Origin: an uncultured SAR116 cluster alpha proteobacterium
Lineage (GTDB): Bacteria > Pseudomonadota > Alphaproteobacteria > Puniceispirillales > Puniceispirillaceae
Assembly (NCBI GenBank): GCA_902523435.1
Contig: CABYZM010000017.1
Coordinates: 1-32,940, forward strand
Length of the DNA stretch: 32,940 nucleotides
Reading direction: 5' to 3'
In this document: in pieces, positions 1 to 8,963 of the stretch
Layout of the letters: every line of letters starts with the position of its first letter
How positions within the stretch are numbered: position 1 is the first letter of the stretch
Made by a program: the position numbers and the translations under genes
The notes under the pieces: generated by a model
Database searches by the model: none
Told to the model about the DNA's origin: nothing
Seen by the model: the letters and a program-made list of their open reading frames with translations, nothing else

Positions 1-807
1 GTCGCCAAAATGATCGCCACCGGCACGGACAGGCAAGAAGCGCTGCAGCAGCTTGCCCGTGGCCTTGGCCAGACGTGTCTTATTGGACTGACCAATAATC
101 TATCATTTTTAAGCCGCTTATGCCAGCATGAAGCGATCAAAGACGGGCAGATGACAACCAGTTTTGTGGATCAGAATCTGCAGTACCTAACAAACCAGAG
201 CTCGCCCCCAGATGCGGTTCTGGCCGCAGCTGGAATGAGCCAGTTACAGGCAGATACAGCTCTGCCTGCATGGCGGCACTGGGGGGCGGGTAACTTGCCT
301 GTGTTACTAAAGGCTAAAGCAGGGTTAATCAGGTTGGTTCTGCAGATACAAAGTGCAGATGACATCACATTAAAAATCGACGGGCGTTCCTTATCTTATG
401 CTGTGCTTCGCTGCACCGTTCATAAATTAACAAGTTGGCAGCTGAATGGGCCGAACGGCCAGGTAACGGTTTATACCTTCACAAAAGGACAGACCATCTG
501 GGCCAGTGACGGTGCTGATATCTGGGTCTTTCATCTGGCCCACAGAATCAAACAGGATACAGAAGAACAATCTGATGGCATTATCCGCGCCCAGATGAGC
601 GCAACTGTAAGCCAGATCATCGCCCAGGATGGAGACAAAGTTACTGCAGGTGACCGGCTTATTGTTCTGGAAACGATGAAGATGGAACAGCCTGTCCTAG
701 CCCCGGCAAATGGCCAGATTGAAAAGATTGCGGTCAATGAAGGCGAATCAGTCTCTGCAGGGCAGATTTTATGCAGCTTCGTGCAGCAGAATGAGGATTT
801 GGTATGA
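1..807 (+). CDS. mccA: Methylcrotonyl-CoA carboxylase biotin-containing (alpha) subunit, 3' part
   Basis: The reading frame is open from base 1, so the gene begins outside the window. The first 45 or so residues match the end of a biotin carboxylase domain (KMIATG, then GLTNNLSFL). A poorly conserved linker follows, and the last 75 residues form a biotinyl carrier domain. The biotinylation motif is ETMKME, with the acceptor lysine codon at 679-681; most family members have AMKM, so the Thr is a mild variant. In this family the subunit carboxylates biotin with ATP and bicarbonate and passes CO2 to 3-methylcrotonyl-CoA in leucine degradation. Acyl-CoA carboxylases for propionyl- or geranyl-CoA look similar; the HMG-CoA lyase and methylglutaconyl-CoA hydratase directly downstream favour methylcrotonyl-CoA. 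It overlaps the next gene by ATGA. Confidence 0.85.
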   Translation, partial: VAKMIATGTDRQEALQQLARGLGQTCLIGLTNNLSFLSRLCQHEAIKDGQMTTSFVDQNLQYLTNQSSPPDAVLAAAGMSQLQADTALPAWRHWGAGNLPVLLKAKAGLIRLVLQIQSADDITLKIDGRSLSYAVLRCTVHKLTSWQLNGPNGQVTVYTFTKGQTIWASDGADIWVFHLAHRIKQDTEEQSDGIIRAQMSATVSQIIAQDGDKVTAGDRLIVLETMKMEQPVLAPANGQIEKIAVNEGESVSAGQILCSFVQQNEDLV

Positions 808-1670
808 ACGCCGTTGAACTAGTTGAGGTTGGCCCGCGTGATGGGCTACAAAACGAAAAGAGCCTGATCCCGACAGAGGTAAAAATCCGCTTAATAGACA
901 GCTTGTCAGAAGCGGGGTTCGGCCTCATAGAGGCCACAAGTTTTGTCTCACCTAAATGGGTGCCGCAATTAGGGGATGCAGCAGAGGTGATGGCTGGGAT
1001 CACCCGCCATCCAGAAAGTGATTATATTGTGCTGACCCCCAATCAGCGCGGGCTGGCAGGAGCACTGGCCGCACAAGTGGATGAAGTGGCCGTCTTTGGG
1101 GCCGCGACAGAGGGGTTCAGTCAACATAATATCAACTGCAGCGTGCGTGAAAGTTTGGACAGGTTCCGGCCAGTTGTGGCAGAAGCCTTGGCTGCAAGCA
1201 TACGAGTGCGCGGCTATATTTCGGTTGTTGTGCATTGCCCTTATGAAGGCATAGTTGCGCCTGAGCCTGTGCTGACACTGGCAGAAGAGCTTCTGACAAT
1301 GGGATGTTATGAAATATCGCTGGGAGACACGACAGGTCAGGGCACAAAAGACACTATTTGCACCTTGCTTGACCTGCTCTGTGCGCATCTGCCAGGGGAA
1401 AGGCTGGCCGGCCATTTTCATGATACCAACCATCAGGCGATCGCCAATGTGAAACACGCGCTGGGCTATGGGTTACGGCGGTTTGATTCAGCAATTGCCG
1501 GGCTTGGCGGCTGTCCCTATGCGCCGGGGGCCAAAGGCAATGTAAACACGCTGGCTCTGCACGATGCGCTGGAACAGGCTGGCTGGCATACTGGCTTGAA
1601 CAGAGATAAGCTTATCAGCGCGGAACAGGTTGTTAAAGACATGGGCCTGAATAGAAAGGACAACGGATGA
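804..1670 (+). CDS. hmgL: Hydroxymethylglutaryl-CoA lyase
   Basis: This 288-residue protein is close to the normal family length. It would cleave 3-hydroxy-3-methylglutaryl-CoA to acetoacetate and acetyl-CoA, the final step of leucine breakdown. The N-terminal VEVGPRDGLQNE carries the catalytic Arg-Asp pair, GHFHDTNHQA holds the metal-binding histidines, and GLGGCPYAPGAKGN near residue 230 contains the active-site loop cysteine that defines the family. The ATG at 804 overlaps the stop of the carboxylase subunit by four bases, and the stop overlaps the start of the hydratase in the same way, so the three genes are probably translationally coupled. Confidence 0.95.
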   Translation: MNAVELVEVGPRDGLQNEKSLIPTEVKIRLIDSLSEAGFGLIEATSFVSPKWVPQLGDAAEVMAGITRHPESDYIVLTPNQRGLAGALAAQVDEVAVFGAATEGFSQHNINCSVRESLDRFRPVVAEALAASIRVRGYISVVVHCPYEGIVAPEPVLTLAEELLTMGCYEISLGDTTGQGTKDTICTLLDLLCAHLPGERLAGHFHDTNHQAIANVKHALGYGLRRFDSAIAGLGGCPYAPGAKGNVNTLALHDALEQAGWHTGLNRDKLISAEQVVKDMGLNRKDNG

Positions 1671-2461
1671 GCTATAAGACGCTGAAACTAGATAAAGATA
1701 GTCGAGGCGTAGCCCGGCTGTGGTTGAACCGGCCGGATAAGCACCATGCCATGAATGCGCAGATGATCCGTGAACTCCATCAGGCGGCCCTTGCGCTAGG
1801 CAGAGATCAGGCAGTGCGTGCCGTGGTAATCGGCTCAGACGGGCCAATATTCTGTGCGGGCGCAGATTTAACCTGGATGCAGGAACAGCAGCAAAAAGAC
1901 AAAGTGAGCCGTATTGCAGAAGCCAGAACCCTTTCTGATATGCTTAATGCCATTAACAACCTGCCAAAACCTGTGATTATCCGTGTTCAAGGAAACAGCT
2001 TTGGTGGCGGTTTGGGCCTGATCAGTGCAGCCGATATCACGCTGAGCGCAGTCAGCGCAAAATTCTGTTTTTCTGAAACGCGACTGGGCCTGATCCCGGC
2101 AACTATCGGCCCGTTTATCTGGCGCCGATTGGGCGAAGCGGGTCTTCGCCGGCTGATCATCACTGCCAGAATGTTTAAGGCTGACGAGGCGGTACGCTGC
2201 GGCCTGGTGGCAGATGCAGTTGCCTCAGACAGGCTGGATGAAGCGGTGGAAGCTGAGATTAACACCGCTTTAAAGGCTGGGCCAAAGGCTATGGCGGCGG
2301 CAAAAGCGCTAATAAACGCTTTTAGTCAAACCCCTGATCACAACGCACAGAATGAAACAGCGATCGCCGCACTTGCAACAATCTGGGAAACAGATGGAGC
2401 CCGAGAGGGGATTAACGCATTCTTTGCCAAAACCCCGCCCCCCTGGTCAAACAGCGGATAA
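1667..2461 (+). CDS. liuC: Enoyl-CoA hydratase family, probable methylglutaconyl-CoA hydratase
   Basis: A 264-residue crotonase-fold protein. The two oxyanion-hole segments are FCAGADLTWM (about residue 65) and GNSFGGGLGLISAADI (about residue 110). The stretch FSETRLGLIPATIGPF is typical of the methylglutaconyl-CoA hydratase branch rather than short-chain enoyl-CoA hydratase, which usually reads FGQPEI.LG. It would hydrate 3-methylglutaconyl-CoA to HMG-CoA, the step between its two upstream neighbours. It is the last gene of the operon; no strong hairpin terminator is visible before the tRNA. The substrate is assigned from motif and context. Confidence 0.88.
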   Translation: MSYKTLKLDKDSRGVARLWLNRPDKHHAMNAQMIRELHQAALALGRDQAVRAVVIGSDGPIFCAGADLTWMQEQQQKDKVSRIAEARTLSDMLNAINNLPKPVIIRVQGNSFGGGLGLISAADITLSAVSAKFCFSETRLGLIPATIGPFIWRRLGEAGLRRLIITARMFKADEAVRCGLVADAVASDRLDEAVEAEINTALKAGPKAMAAAKALINAFSQTPDHNAQNETAIAALATIWETDGAREGINAFFAKTPPPWSNSG

Positions 2462-2568
2462 TTAAAGCAAAGCAGCATTTTACCTTTCTGCAACAGCCAG
2501 CTTGATTTTCAGAATAAAGCTGCTATACCCTTGCGGAAAGGGCGGGGATTGCATCGCCCCGAATATAG

Positions 2569-2642
2569 GCGGCTGTGGTGTAGTGGTAGCACAAGAGCCT
2601 TCCAAGCTCTTAGGGCCAGTTCGAACCTGGTCAGCCGCTCCA
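2569..2642 (+). tRNA. tRNA-Gly (anticodon TCC)
   Basis: A 74-base cloverleaf: acceptor GCGGCTG (2569-2575) pairs with CAGCCGC (2632-2638), discriminator T, and an encoded CCA at 2640-2642. The anticodon stem AGAGC/GCTCT encloses CTTCCAA, with anticodon TCC at 2601-2603. The T loop is TTCGAAC at 2620-2626. The D stem is three base pairs, GTG/CAC. Confidence 0.97.
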
Positions 2643-2715
2643 AAATTCCTGTGATAACCAGAACCCATCACCAAGCTTAAGATATTGGGGTTGATAAATA
2701 GCCTTGCCGAATTGT

Positions 2716-3657
2716 TCAGCTTTCTGCCAGCACCTGCAGATGTGCTAGAACAGATGCGCCCAGCGCGTTTAGGTCATACCCGCCTTCGAGAACAGAGACG
2801 ATTCGTCCGCTGCAACAACCTGCGGCCAGCTCAGAAATTGCGCAAGTCAGGGCATAAAAATCCTCAGTGGTCATGTTCAGCCCACCAAGTGGGTCGTCCG
2901 CATGCGCATCAAACCCTGCTGATATAACGATCAGATCTGGATGGCCAGCGGCAATAGCCGGCAGAAGCTGTTCTCGCCAGCCAGAGAGAATCTCTTCTCC
3001 ATTTGTGCCTTCCGCAAAAGGCAGATTAAAAATATTTTCATGCGCGCCGCATTCATTAGCTGCGCCTGTTCCTGGATAAAGAGGCATCTGATGGCTAGAG
3101 GCATACAGCAAATCTGGTTGATCCCAGAAGGCAGCTTGCGTGCCATTGCCATGATGAACATCAAAATCAAGCACCGCGACACGCTCTGCACCATATTCAA
3201 TCTGTGCATAGCGGGCGGCAATGGCAGCAGATGAAAACAAACAGAACCCCATCGCCCGATTAGGTTCAGCATGATGACCCGGTGGCCGCATCGCTGAAAA
3301 ACCAACACCACCATCGCGCATCACCTGATCAACAAGGACGCAGGCGCCGCCTGCCCCGCGCAAGGCAGCGTCCAGACTGTCCGGGCCAGCATAGGTATCC
3401 CCGTCTATCTGATGTAGGCGTTCGGTTGAAATGGCTTTTGTTTGCAGCTCATGCACAAGCGTTTCAACATAGGCCGGGCTATGAATAAGACACAGCTGCT
3501 CGTAGCTGGCTTCCGGGGCCTGCCGTTTTGTCCATTTTTCTTGAATATGTTCAGCACAGGCAGACATGATTGCGCTGTGTCTCAATGGCTGTTCAGGATG
3601 GCCATGGGGCGTCTGGTGACGGCTCGCGCTGTCATCTGTGATAAAAAGAGTAGACAT
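2716..3657 (-). CDS. Histone deacetylase family protein (zinc amidohydrolase)
   Basis: A 313-residue protein of the bacterial HDAC/acetoin-utilisation/acetylpolyamine amidohydrolase superfamily. Visible motifs are RPPGHHAEP (His128-His129, catalytic), LDFDVHHGNGT (zinc ligands Asp166 and His168), SAGFDAHADDPLGG (third zinc ligand Asp255) and LEGGYDL. All catalytic residues appear present, so it should be an active deacetylase of small molecules or lysines; the substrate cannot be read from sequence. The ATG at 3657 has an AAAGGAGAAT ribosome-binding site directly upstream. It stands alone: the tRNA lies downstream and the queG end upstream, with about 270 bases between. Confidence 0.9.
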   Translation of the reverse strand: MSTLFITDDSASRHQTPHGHPEQPLRHSAIMSACAEHIQEKWTKRQAPEASYEQLCLIHSPAYVETLVHELQTKAISTERLHQIDGDTYAGPDSLDAALRGAGGACVLVDQVMRDGGVGFSAMRPPGHHAEPNRAMGFCLFSSAAIAARYAQIEYGAERVAVLDFDVHHGNGTQAAFWDQPDLLYASSHQMPLYPGTGAANECGAHENIFNLPFAEGTNGEEILSGWREQLLPAIAAGHPDLIVISAGFDAHADDPLGGLNMTTEDFYALTCAISELAAGCCSGRIVSVLEGGYDLNALGASVLAHLQVLAES

Positions 3658-3881
3658 TATATTCTCCTTTCCTTAATTCCATCCTACCTTTGCAGAGTAA
3701 TTGACGGAAGAGACGCACCGCAGAGCTGTGTTAAAGTGTGACAGAAGCAGTCCTTCCAGGCTAGAAAATCTGTCATACAGCCATAAAAGGACCTACCTCA
3801 CTGAATGTGGTACTTTGTACAAAATTATCACAAGGAAGGGGTTTCATGCATGAAAACCATGGGGAGCGAAGTAATCAGTTA

Positions 3882-3902
3882 AGTTAAAAGGCCTGTAGCC
3901 TT
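3882..3902 (-). terminator. Possible weak terminator after queG
   Basis: Read on the minus strand just past the queG stop there is a perfect 5-bp hairpin, AAGGC-TACAG-GCCTT, followed by TTAACTTAA. The stem is short and the T-run weak, so this is only a candidate end for the queA-tgt-queG transcript. Confidence 0.35.
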
Positions 3903-3927
3903 GAATTAGCGATGGTCTTAACCGCTC

Positions 3928-5061
3928 TTAATCAGCCAGATTGAGGGCGGTTTTCCATTCTGCCTGGACATCAACATCCGTTTCCTCTGCAGGATGCAGT
4001 GTAGCAAGCGCACCCCCATCCAGATAACAGGACAACGCCCAGACCGCACTGGCTCGCAGGCGCGGATCATAATGAAGAAGATAAGATTTCACCCCAGGAA
4101 TTAAGTTGTTATCGCCTGCATTACCAGCAGCGATCAGGCAATTGCGCATAAACCGGATATAGCCTGTACGCTTGACAGGAGAGGCAGAGAACAAAGATTT
4201 GAATCCTGCCTCATCAAGGCTGAGCATATCCAGCAAAGTCGGCAAGGCGCGCGCCTTGGCAGCGGTGAGTTTTAAATCATGAGAGGACGAAGCAAATTTA
4301 TTCCAGGGACAGACAGCCAAACAATCATCACAGCCAAACACTCTGTTGCCTATAGCTGTTCTGAAGTCAAACGGGATTATCCCGTCAAATTCGATGGTTA
4401 GATACGAAATGCATCGCCGCGCATCCAGTTTATAAGGGGCGGGGAATGCATCTGTCGGGCAGATATCAAGACAGGCTGTACAACTCCCGCAAGAATCAGA
4501 AGCAGCCCGATCCGGCGGCAAAAGGCCATCTGTCAGAATTGTGCCTAAAAACAACCATGAGCCATAGCTGCGGGACACAAGATTAGTATGTTTGCCCTGC
4601 CAGCCCAGCCCGGCCTGTGCAGCCAGTGGTTTTTCCATCAACGGAGCAGTATCCACGAAAATTTTGACTTGCCAGCCTGTTCGTGCAGCTAAGCGCCCAG
4701 CCAACTGTTTTAAACGGCCTTTCAGAACATCATGATAATCTCGACCGCGCGCATAGACAGAAATATTGGCAGACGATCTTGCAGCCAGATTATCCATCGG
4801 GTCATGGTCCGGACCATAATTACAGCCGAAAATAACCGCTGTGCGTGCCGCATGCCACATCGCTGTCGGGGTGATGCGTCTGCTTCGTGTTTCGGCCATC
4901 CAACCCATATCTCCGTGATAGCCTGCCTGCAGATAGTTATCCAGACCAGCACCAATGATAGCAGGCAGCTCTGCGGCCGTAACCGCGCAGATATCAAAGC
5001 CTTCAGACTGGGCCGTTGCAGCCAACCAATCTTTGATATCATTTTGCTGTTTATCTATCAT
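3928..5061 (-). CDS. queG: Epoxyqueuosine reductase
   Basis: A 377-residue cobalamin and iron-sulfur enzyme that reduces epoxyqueuosine to queuosine in the wobble base of tRNA. The catalytic Asp is in FVDTAPLME (Asp137). Two 4Fe-4S cluster motifs are visible: CGSCTACLDICP (Cys191, 194, 197, 201) and GCDDCLAVCPW (Cys244, 247, 251) with Cys217 between them. The C-terminal 100 residues are HEAT-like, as usual for the full-length form. The start ATG at 5061 lies three bases past the tgt stop. It is the last gene of the queA-tgt-queG set and performs the last step of that pathway. Confidence 0.95.
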   Translation of the reverse strand: MIDKQQNDIKDWLAATAQSEGFDICAVTAAELPAIIGAGLDNYLQAGYHGDMGWMAETRSRRITPTAMWHAARTAVIFGCNYGPDHDPMDNLAARSSANISVYARGRDYHDVLKGRLKQLAGRLAARTGWQVKIFVDTAPLMEKPLAAQAGLGWQGKHTNLVSRSYGSWLFLGTILTDGLLPPDRAASDSCGSCTACLDICPTDAFPAPYKLDARRCISYLTIEFDGIIPFDFRTAIGNRVFGCDDCLAVCPWNKFASSSHDLKLTAAKARALPTLLDMLSLDEAGFKSLFSASPVKRTGYIRFMRNCLIAAGNAGDNNLIPGVKSYLLHYDPRLRASAVWALSCYLDGGALATLHPAEETDVDVQAEWKTALNLAD

Positions 5062-5064
5062 GGC

Positions 5065-6207
5065 TTAGAGGGGCGGGATATCACCGCGGGCCTGTTCTTC
5101 TGCAAAACCAGCGGCAAAATCATCCAGCAGGCCAGAGTCAATGGCCGAACGCAGCCTGGCCATTAAGTCTTGATAGTGCTGCAGATTATGCCAGGTCAGA
5201 AGCATCAACCCCTGAATTTCATCAGCCTTAAAGAGATGATGCAGGTAGGCCCGTGAAAATTTCTTACAGGCAGGGCAAGAACAGCTTGCATCCAAAGGAC
5301 GCATATCCTCTGCATGACGGGCATTTCGGATATTCACAGGCCCGCGCCGGGTAAAGCCCTGTGCTGTGCGTCCAGAGCGGGTCGGCATGACACAATCAAA
5401 CAAATCCACACCGCGCTGGACTGCCCCAACAATATCAGCCGGTTTGCCTACCCCCATCAAATAGCGCGGCTTATCTGGCGGCATCGCAGGGCAGGTCACA
5501 TTCAAGGCTGAGAACATTGCCTCCTGCCCCTCACCTACTGCCAGTCCGCCAATGGCATACCCTTCAAAACCAATATCTGTTAGCGCTTTGATAGATTGAT
5601 GCCGCAAATCCTCAAATACAGATCCCTGAACAATCCCGAACTGGCCATAGCCAGTCCGTGCCACATAAGCAGAACGTGAGCGCGCTGCCCAGCGCATGGA
5701 CAATTCCATGCTGGCTCGTGCCTCGTCATAAGTCGCTGGGAAAGGCGTGCATTCATCAAAAGCCATTGTGATAGTAGCATCCAGCATATGCTGGATCTGA
5801 GTTGAACGTTCCGGGGTCAGGTCAAAAATACTGCCATCCAGATGTGATTTAAAACTGACACCCTGTTCGCTAATATTGCGTAACGGCCCCAGTGACATGA
5901 CCTGAAAACCGCCTGAATCTGTAAGCAAGGGGCCATCCCAGCCCATTAATTTGCGCACCCCGCCCAGTCGTTCAACCCGTTCAGGTCCAGGCCTGAGCAT
6001 CAGATGATAAGTGTTTGACAGGATTATCTGGGCGCCGGTAGAGGCAACCTGCTCCGGCATCATGGCTTTTACTGATGCCGCTGTGCCCACTGGCATAAAG
6101 GCAGGCGTATCTACGACACCAAAGCCTGAGGTCACGCGGCCCCTGCGGGCAGCACCATCCTGCTGTAACACCTCAAAGCCAAAAGCAGGGCGATCATTTT
6201 TTGTCAC
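5065..6207 (-). CDS. tgt: tRNA-guanine transglycosylase
   Basis: A 380-residue enzyme that swaps guanine 34 for preQ1 in tRNAs with GUN anticodons. Key residues are visible: Asp97 in [13 protein letters not shown], nucleophile Asp271 in [11 protein letters not shown], and the zinc site Cys309, Cys311, Cys314 (CSCPAC) with His340 in TWHNLQHY. The start is GTG at 6207, chosen because an AAAAGGAGCC ribosome-binding site sits at 6211-6220 inside the 3' end of queA. The GTG overlaps the queA stop as GTGA, which suggests coupled translation. Confidence 0.96.
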   Translation of the reverse strand: MTKNDRPAFGFEVLQQDGAARRGRVTSGFGVVDTPAFMPVGTAASVKAMMPEQVASTGAQIILSNTYHLMLRPGPERVERLGGVRKLMGWDGPLLTDSGGFQVMSLGPLRNISEQGVSFKSHLDGSIFDLTPERSTQIQHMLDATITMAFDECTPFPATYDEARASMELSMRWAARSRSAYVARTGYGQFGIVQGSVFEDLRHQSIKALTDIGFEGYAIGGLAVGEGQEAMFSALNVTCPAMPPDKPRYLMGVGKPADIVGAVQRGVDLFDCVMPTRSGRTAQGFTRRGPVNIRNARHAEDMRPLDASCSCPACKKFSRAYLHHLFKADEIQGLMLLTWHNLQHYQDLMARLRSAIDSGLLDDFAAGFAEEQARGDIPPL

Positions 6208-7286
6208 GACGGCTCCTTTTTAACTAATAGTGGAAATCTGTTCTGACAGGACAACAAACAGGCATCACCATAGCTGAAAAATCGGTAACCGGAAACTACC
6301 GCATGTTGATAGACCATCTTTATGAAATCGTATCCGGAAAAGGCAGAAACCAGTATCAAGAGCGTTGATTTTGGCAGATGAAAGTTAGTCAGGAGCATAT
6401 CAATAACACCAAACTGATAGCCAGGCGTGATAAAGATATCAGTCTCGCCTGTGAACGGAGCCAACCGGCCATGATGCACAAAAGCAGCCTCCAAAATCCG
6501 CAGAGAAGTCGTGCCAACCGCGATCACACGGCCGCCTGTTGCCTTTGTCTTTTGGATCGCTTTCACCGTATCTACAGAAACAGTCCCCCATTCGGTATGC
6601 ATTTTATGTTCATGTATCTTCTCTGTCTTGACCGGCAAGAATGTGCCTGCTCCGACATGCAGAGTCACGGCGGTGAAATTGATACCAGCAGAAATCAATT
6701 TTTGCCGTAATTCATCTGTGAAATGAAGTCCGGCTGTCGGTGCAGCAACTGCTCCCGCATGAGTGGCGAATAAGGTCTGATAATCATACCGGTCTACCTC
6801 ATTTGCGCCATCAGGGCGCCGGATATACGGCGGCAACGGCATCTGACCATGCTGCTCAAGACAGCCATCCAGTGCGGCGCCGGACTGGTTAAACTGTAAG
6901 ATCACCTCACCGCCATCAGCTTTTTGGGTAACAACAGCTGAAAACTCGTCTGCAAAACTGATCTCAGTTCCTGGAAGGCATTTTTTTGCCGGTTTGGCAA
7001 AGGCTAGCCAGCTATCCTCTTTCAATCGGCGATGCAAATTTATCCTCACCTTTCCCTTCCCCCGGCGGCCAATCAGCGCCGCTGGTATAACAGCTGTATC
7101 ATTAACCACGAGCAGATCACCCGGGCGCAGTAACTTTGGCAGATCAGCGATAATATGATCTGAAATCCCGTCTACTTCAGCTATTAACAGCCGCGCTGAC
7201 TCACGGGGTCGTGCCGGAGTTTGAGCAATCAACTCTTCAGGAAGAAGATAGTCAAAGTCAGACAGCAAGTTGGGCAAATCAGACAT
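6204..7286 (-). CDS. queA: tRNA preQ1(34) S-adenosylmethionine ribosyltransferase-isomerase
   Basis: A 360-residue protein of normal family length. It moves the ribosyl part of SAM onto preQ1 in tRNA to form epoxyqueuosine, the substrate of QueG downstream. Family blocks are visible in order: [15 protein letters not shown] at the N-terminus, [47 protein letters not shown] and [16 protein letters not shown]. It overlaps tgt by four bases. Upstream kdsD ends 18 bases away on the same strand and may share the transcript. Confidence 0.96.
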   Translation of the reverse strand: MSDLPNLLSDFDYLLPEELIAQTPARPRESARLLIAEVDGISDHIIADLPKLLRPGDLLVVNDTAVIPAALIGRRGKGKVRINLHRRLKEDSWLAFAKPAKKCLPGTEISFADEFSAVVTQKADGGEVILQFNQSGAALDGCLEQHGQMPLPPYIRRPDGANEVDRYDYQTLFATHAGAVAAPTAGLHFTDELRQKLISAGINFTAVTLHVGAGTFLPVKTEKIHEHKMHTEWGTVSVDTVKAIQKTKATGGRVIAVGTTSLRILEAAFVHHGRLAPFTGETDIFITPGYQFGVIDMLLTNFHLPKSTLLILVSAFSGYDFIKMVYQHAVVSGYRFFSYGDACLLSCQNRFPLLVKKEPS

Positions 7287-7304
7287 CGCAATGCTCTCAA
7301 GTGT

Positions 7305-8237
7305 TCAGAAAATCTGGATGATGCCCTCGACGATTCGATCATCTGACAGTACAACAAGGGCCTGGATTTTTGCCTCAAGCATCATTTCTTCTGCCTGACC
7401 GTAGGATGTATCAGCTGAAATCGTCTGCGGGGTCGGATTCATCACCTGTTCTGCTGTCAGACTGGAAAGATCATGCCCCTCAACCAAGGTACGGCGTAGG
7501 TCACCATCTGTAATAATGCCGCGCAGATCATCAGCTGCACCGACAAGAGCCAGCCCCAGCCGGCCTTCTGTCATTACTGCGACCACTTCGCTCATTACCA
7601 TTTTCGGGTCAACAAACGGCAGATTATGACTGCGCATGTGATCTTTTGCTGTGTGAAGAAGTTTTTTACCCAACTTGCCACCAGGATGAGTCGCGGCAAA
7701 GTCAGCCGGCCGGAACCCCCTCCTCTCCATCAGCGCAACGGCTAGCGCATCCCCCAGCACTAGCGCAGCAAGAGTGGAGGTGGTTGGAGCCAGATTGAGA
7801 GGGCAAGCTTCTTTGTCAATTGCCGCATTAAGGCAGATATCTGCTGCGCGTGCCATTGTTGAATCCACATTTCCCACCAGCGCAATTATGCGAACAGCCA
7901 GGCGTTTCAGGGCAGGCAACAAGCGGGTAATTTCTTCTGTTTCACCGGAATTGGAAATCAGGATGATCACATCCCCCTTGCGCACAATACCCAGATCACC
8001 ATGCATGGCTTCTGCGGGATGCAAAAATACAGACGGCGTTCCAGTAGAGGTCAGCGTGGCGGTAACCTTCGCCCCGACGAGGCCTGATTTTCCCATACCG
8101 CAGACCACTACTGTACCGCTCATCCCTTCAAGAAGATCAACAGCATCAGAAAAAGCGCTTCCAAGTTTGCCTTCAAGACCGTCCAATAACGTCCTGTAAG
8201 CAGCGAACATTTCAGTGACAACGTCAGGTGCGGTCAT
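7305..8237 (-). CDS. kdsD: Arabinose-5-phosphate isomerase (KdsD/KpsF family)
   Basis: An SIS sugar-isomerase domain is followed by two CBS domains. The SIS part shows VVCGMGKSGLVGAKV, then HPAEAMHGDLGIV and SNSGETEE, typical of the enzymes converting ribulose 5-phosphate to arabinose 5-phosphate for KDO synthesis in lipopolysaccharide. CBS regions cover roughly residues 205-310, including TDGDLRR. The ATG at 8237 was chosen as start; a GTG two codons upstream at 8243 is also in frame. An AAAAGGGGAAAA ribosome-binding site lies about 10 bases before the ATG and about 4 before the GTG, so either is possible. No other KDO gene is adjacent. Confidence 0.93.
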   Translation of the reverse strand: MTAPDVVTEMFAAYRTLLDGLEGKLGSAFSDAVDLLEGMSGTVVVCGMGKSGLVGAKVTATLTSTGTPSVFLHPAEAMHGDLGIVRKGDVIILISNSGETEEITRLLPALKRLAVRIIALVGNVDSTMARAADICLNAAIDKEACPLNLAPTTSTLAALVLGDALAVALMERRGFRPADFAATHPGGKLGKKLLHTAKDHMRSHNLPFVDPKMVMSEVVAVMTEGRLGLALVGAADDLRGIITDGDLRRTLVEGHDLSSLTAEQVMNPTPQTISADTSYGQAEEMMLEAKIQALVVLSDDRIVEGIIQIF

Positions 8238-8351
8238 GGCCACTTTTCCCCTTTTAATCTTTGCAACTGCCGTTTTACATCAAATTTAAACACCAGAAAT
8301 ACGGTCTGTTTAGCACAAATACCCAACAAAAAGCGATGCATTTTCTGAAAA

Positions 8352-8963
8352 TCAGCTGTCAAAATAAGCTTCAGCTGCAGCTATATCATCTGGCTGATTC
8401 ACATTTGAGAACGGGTCTGGATGACCTTCAAAGTCTGCAATGGCTAAAGAAAACCGGTCCGTAAAATCATCTATTTTACGCAGACCATCCTCAATCAATG
8501 CTGTTCTGAGGTCCTGCCGAATGCTGACGGGCCAGAGTCCAAAAACAGGATGACGCCGGCCAGATGAACGCGCCTGTGCCAGCGTGGCGTTCTCAGCAGT
8601 GCGGGCCTGCAAAAGCCTGAAGGCCAGGTCAGAGGAGATAAAAGGCGCATCAGTGGCACATGATAACAACAGATCGCATTCACAGTGGGATTGCGCCAGC
8701 CAGTCAAGACAGGAGAGAATACCTGCAAGCGGACCTGGCCAGTCAGGCAGACTGTCCGGAATGACGGGCAAACCATAGCTTTCAAAGCGTGATAAATCCC
8801 CATTTGCGTTAATTACGCGCACTTTATGCAGGGCTGTCGCATCAAGCTGACGATCAAGAATTGTCTGCCCTCCAATAGACAGAAGGGGTTTATCCTTGCC
8901 GCCCATGCGCCGTGCCTGTCCCCCAGCAAGAAACCCGACAGCGACGGTGTCCAGCGCTATCAT
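8352..8963 (-). CDS. mobA: Molybdenum cofactor guanylyltransferase
   Basis: A 203-residue nucleotidyltransferase. The N-terminal LAGGQARRMGGKDKPLL (about residues 12-28) is the GTP-binding signature of MobA, which joins GMP to molybdopterin to give the guanine dinucleotide cofactor used by formate dehydrogenases and other DMSO-reductase-family enzymes. CATDAPFIS near residue 105 is the metal-binding region. The start ATG overlaps the fdhD stop as ATGA, so the two are co-translated. Confidence 0.93.
   Translation of the reverse strand: MIALDTVAVGFLAGGQARRMGGKDKPLLSIGGQTILDRQLDATALHKVRVINANGDLSRFESYGLPVIPDSLPDWPGPLAGILSCLDWLAQSHCECDLLLSCATDAPFISSDLAFRLLQARTAENATLAQARSSGRRHPVFGLWPVSIRQDLRTALIEDGLRKIDDFTDRFSLAIADFEGHPDPFSNVNQPDDIAAAEAYFDS

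Noticed and set aside
969-1457. Long antisense open frames inside the HMG-CoA lyase gene and elsewhere
   Set aside because: They lie opposite clearly recognised genes, lack ribosome-binding sites and show no family resemblance.
3846-3887. 13-codon ORF (MHENHGERSNQLS) with a strong AAGGAAGGGG site before it
   Set aside because: No gene follows on the plus strand that a leader peptide could control, and the peptide shows no codon pattern typical of attenuation.
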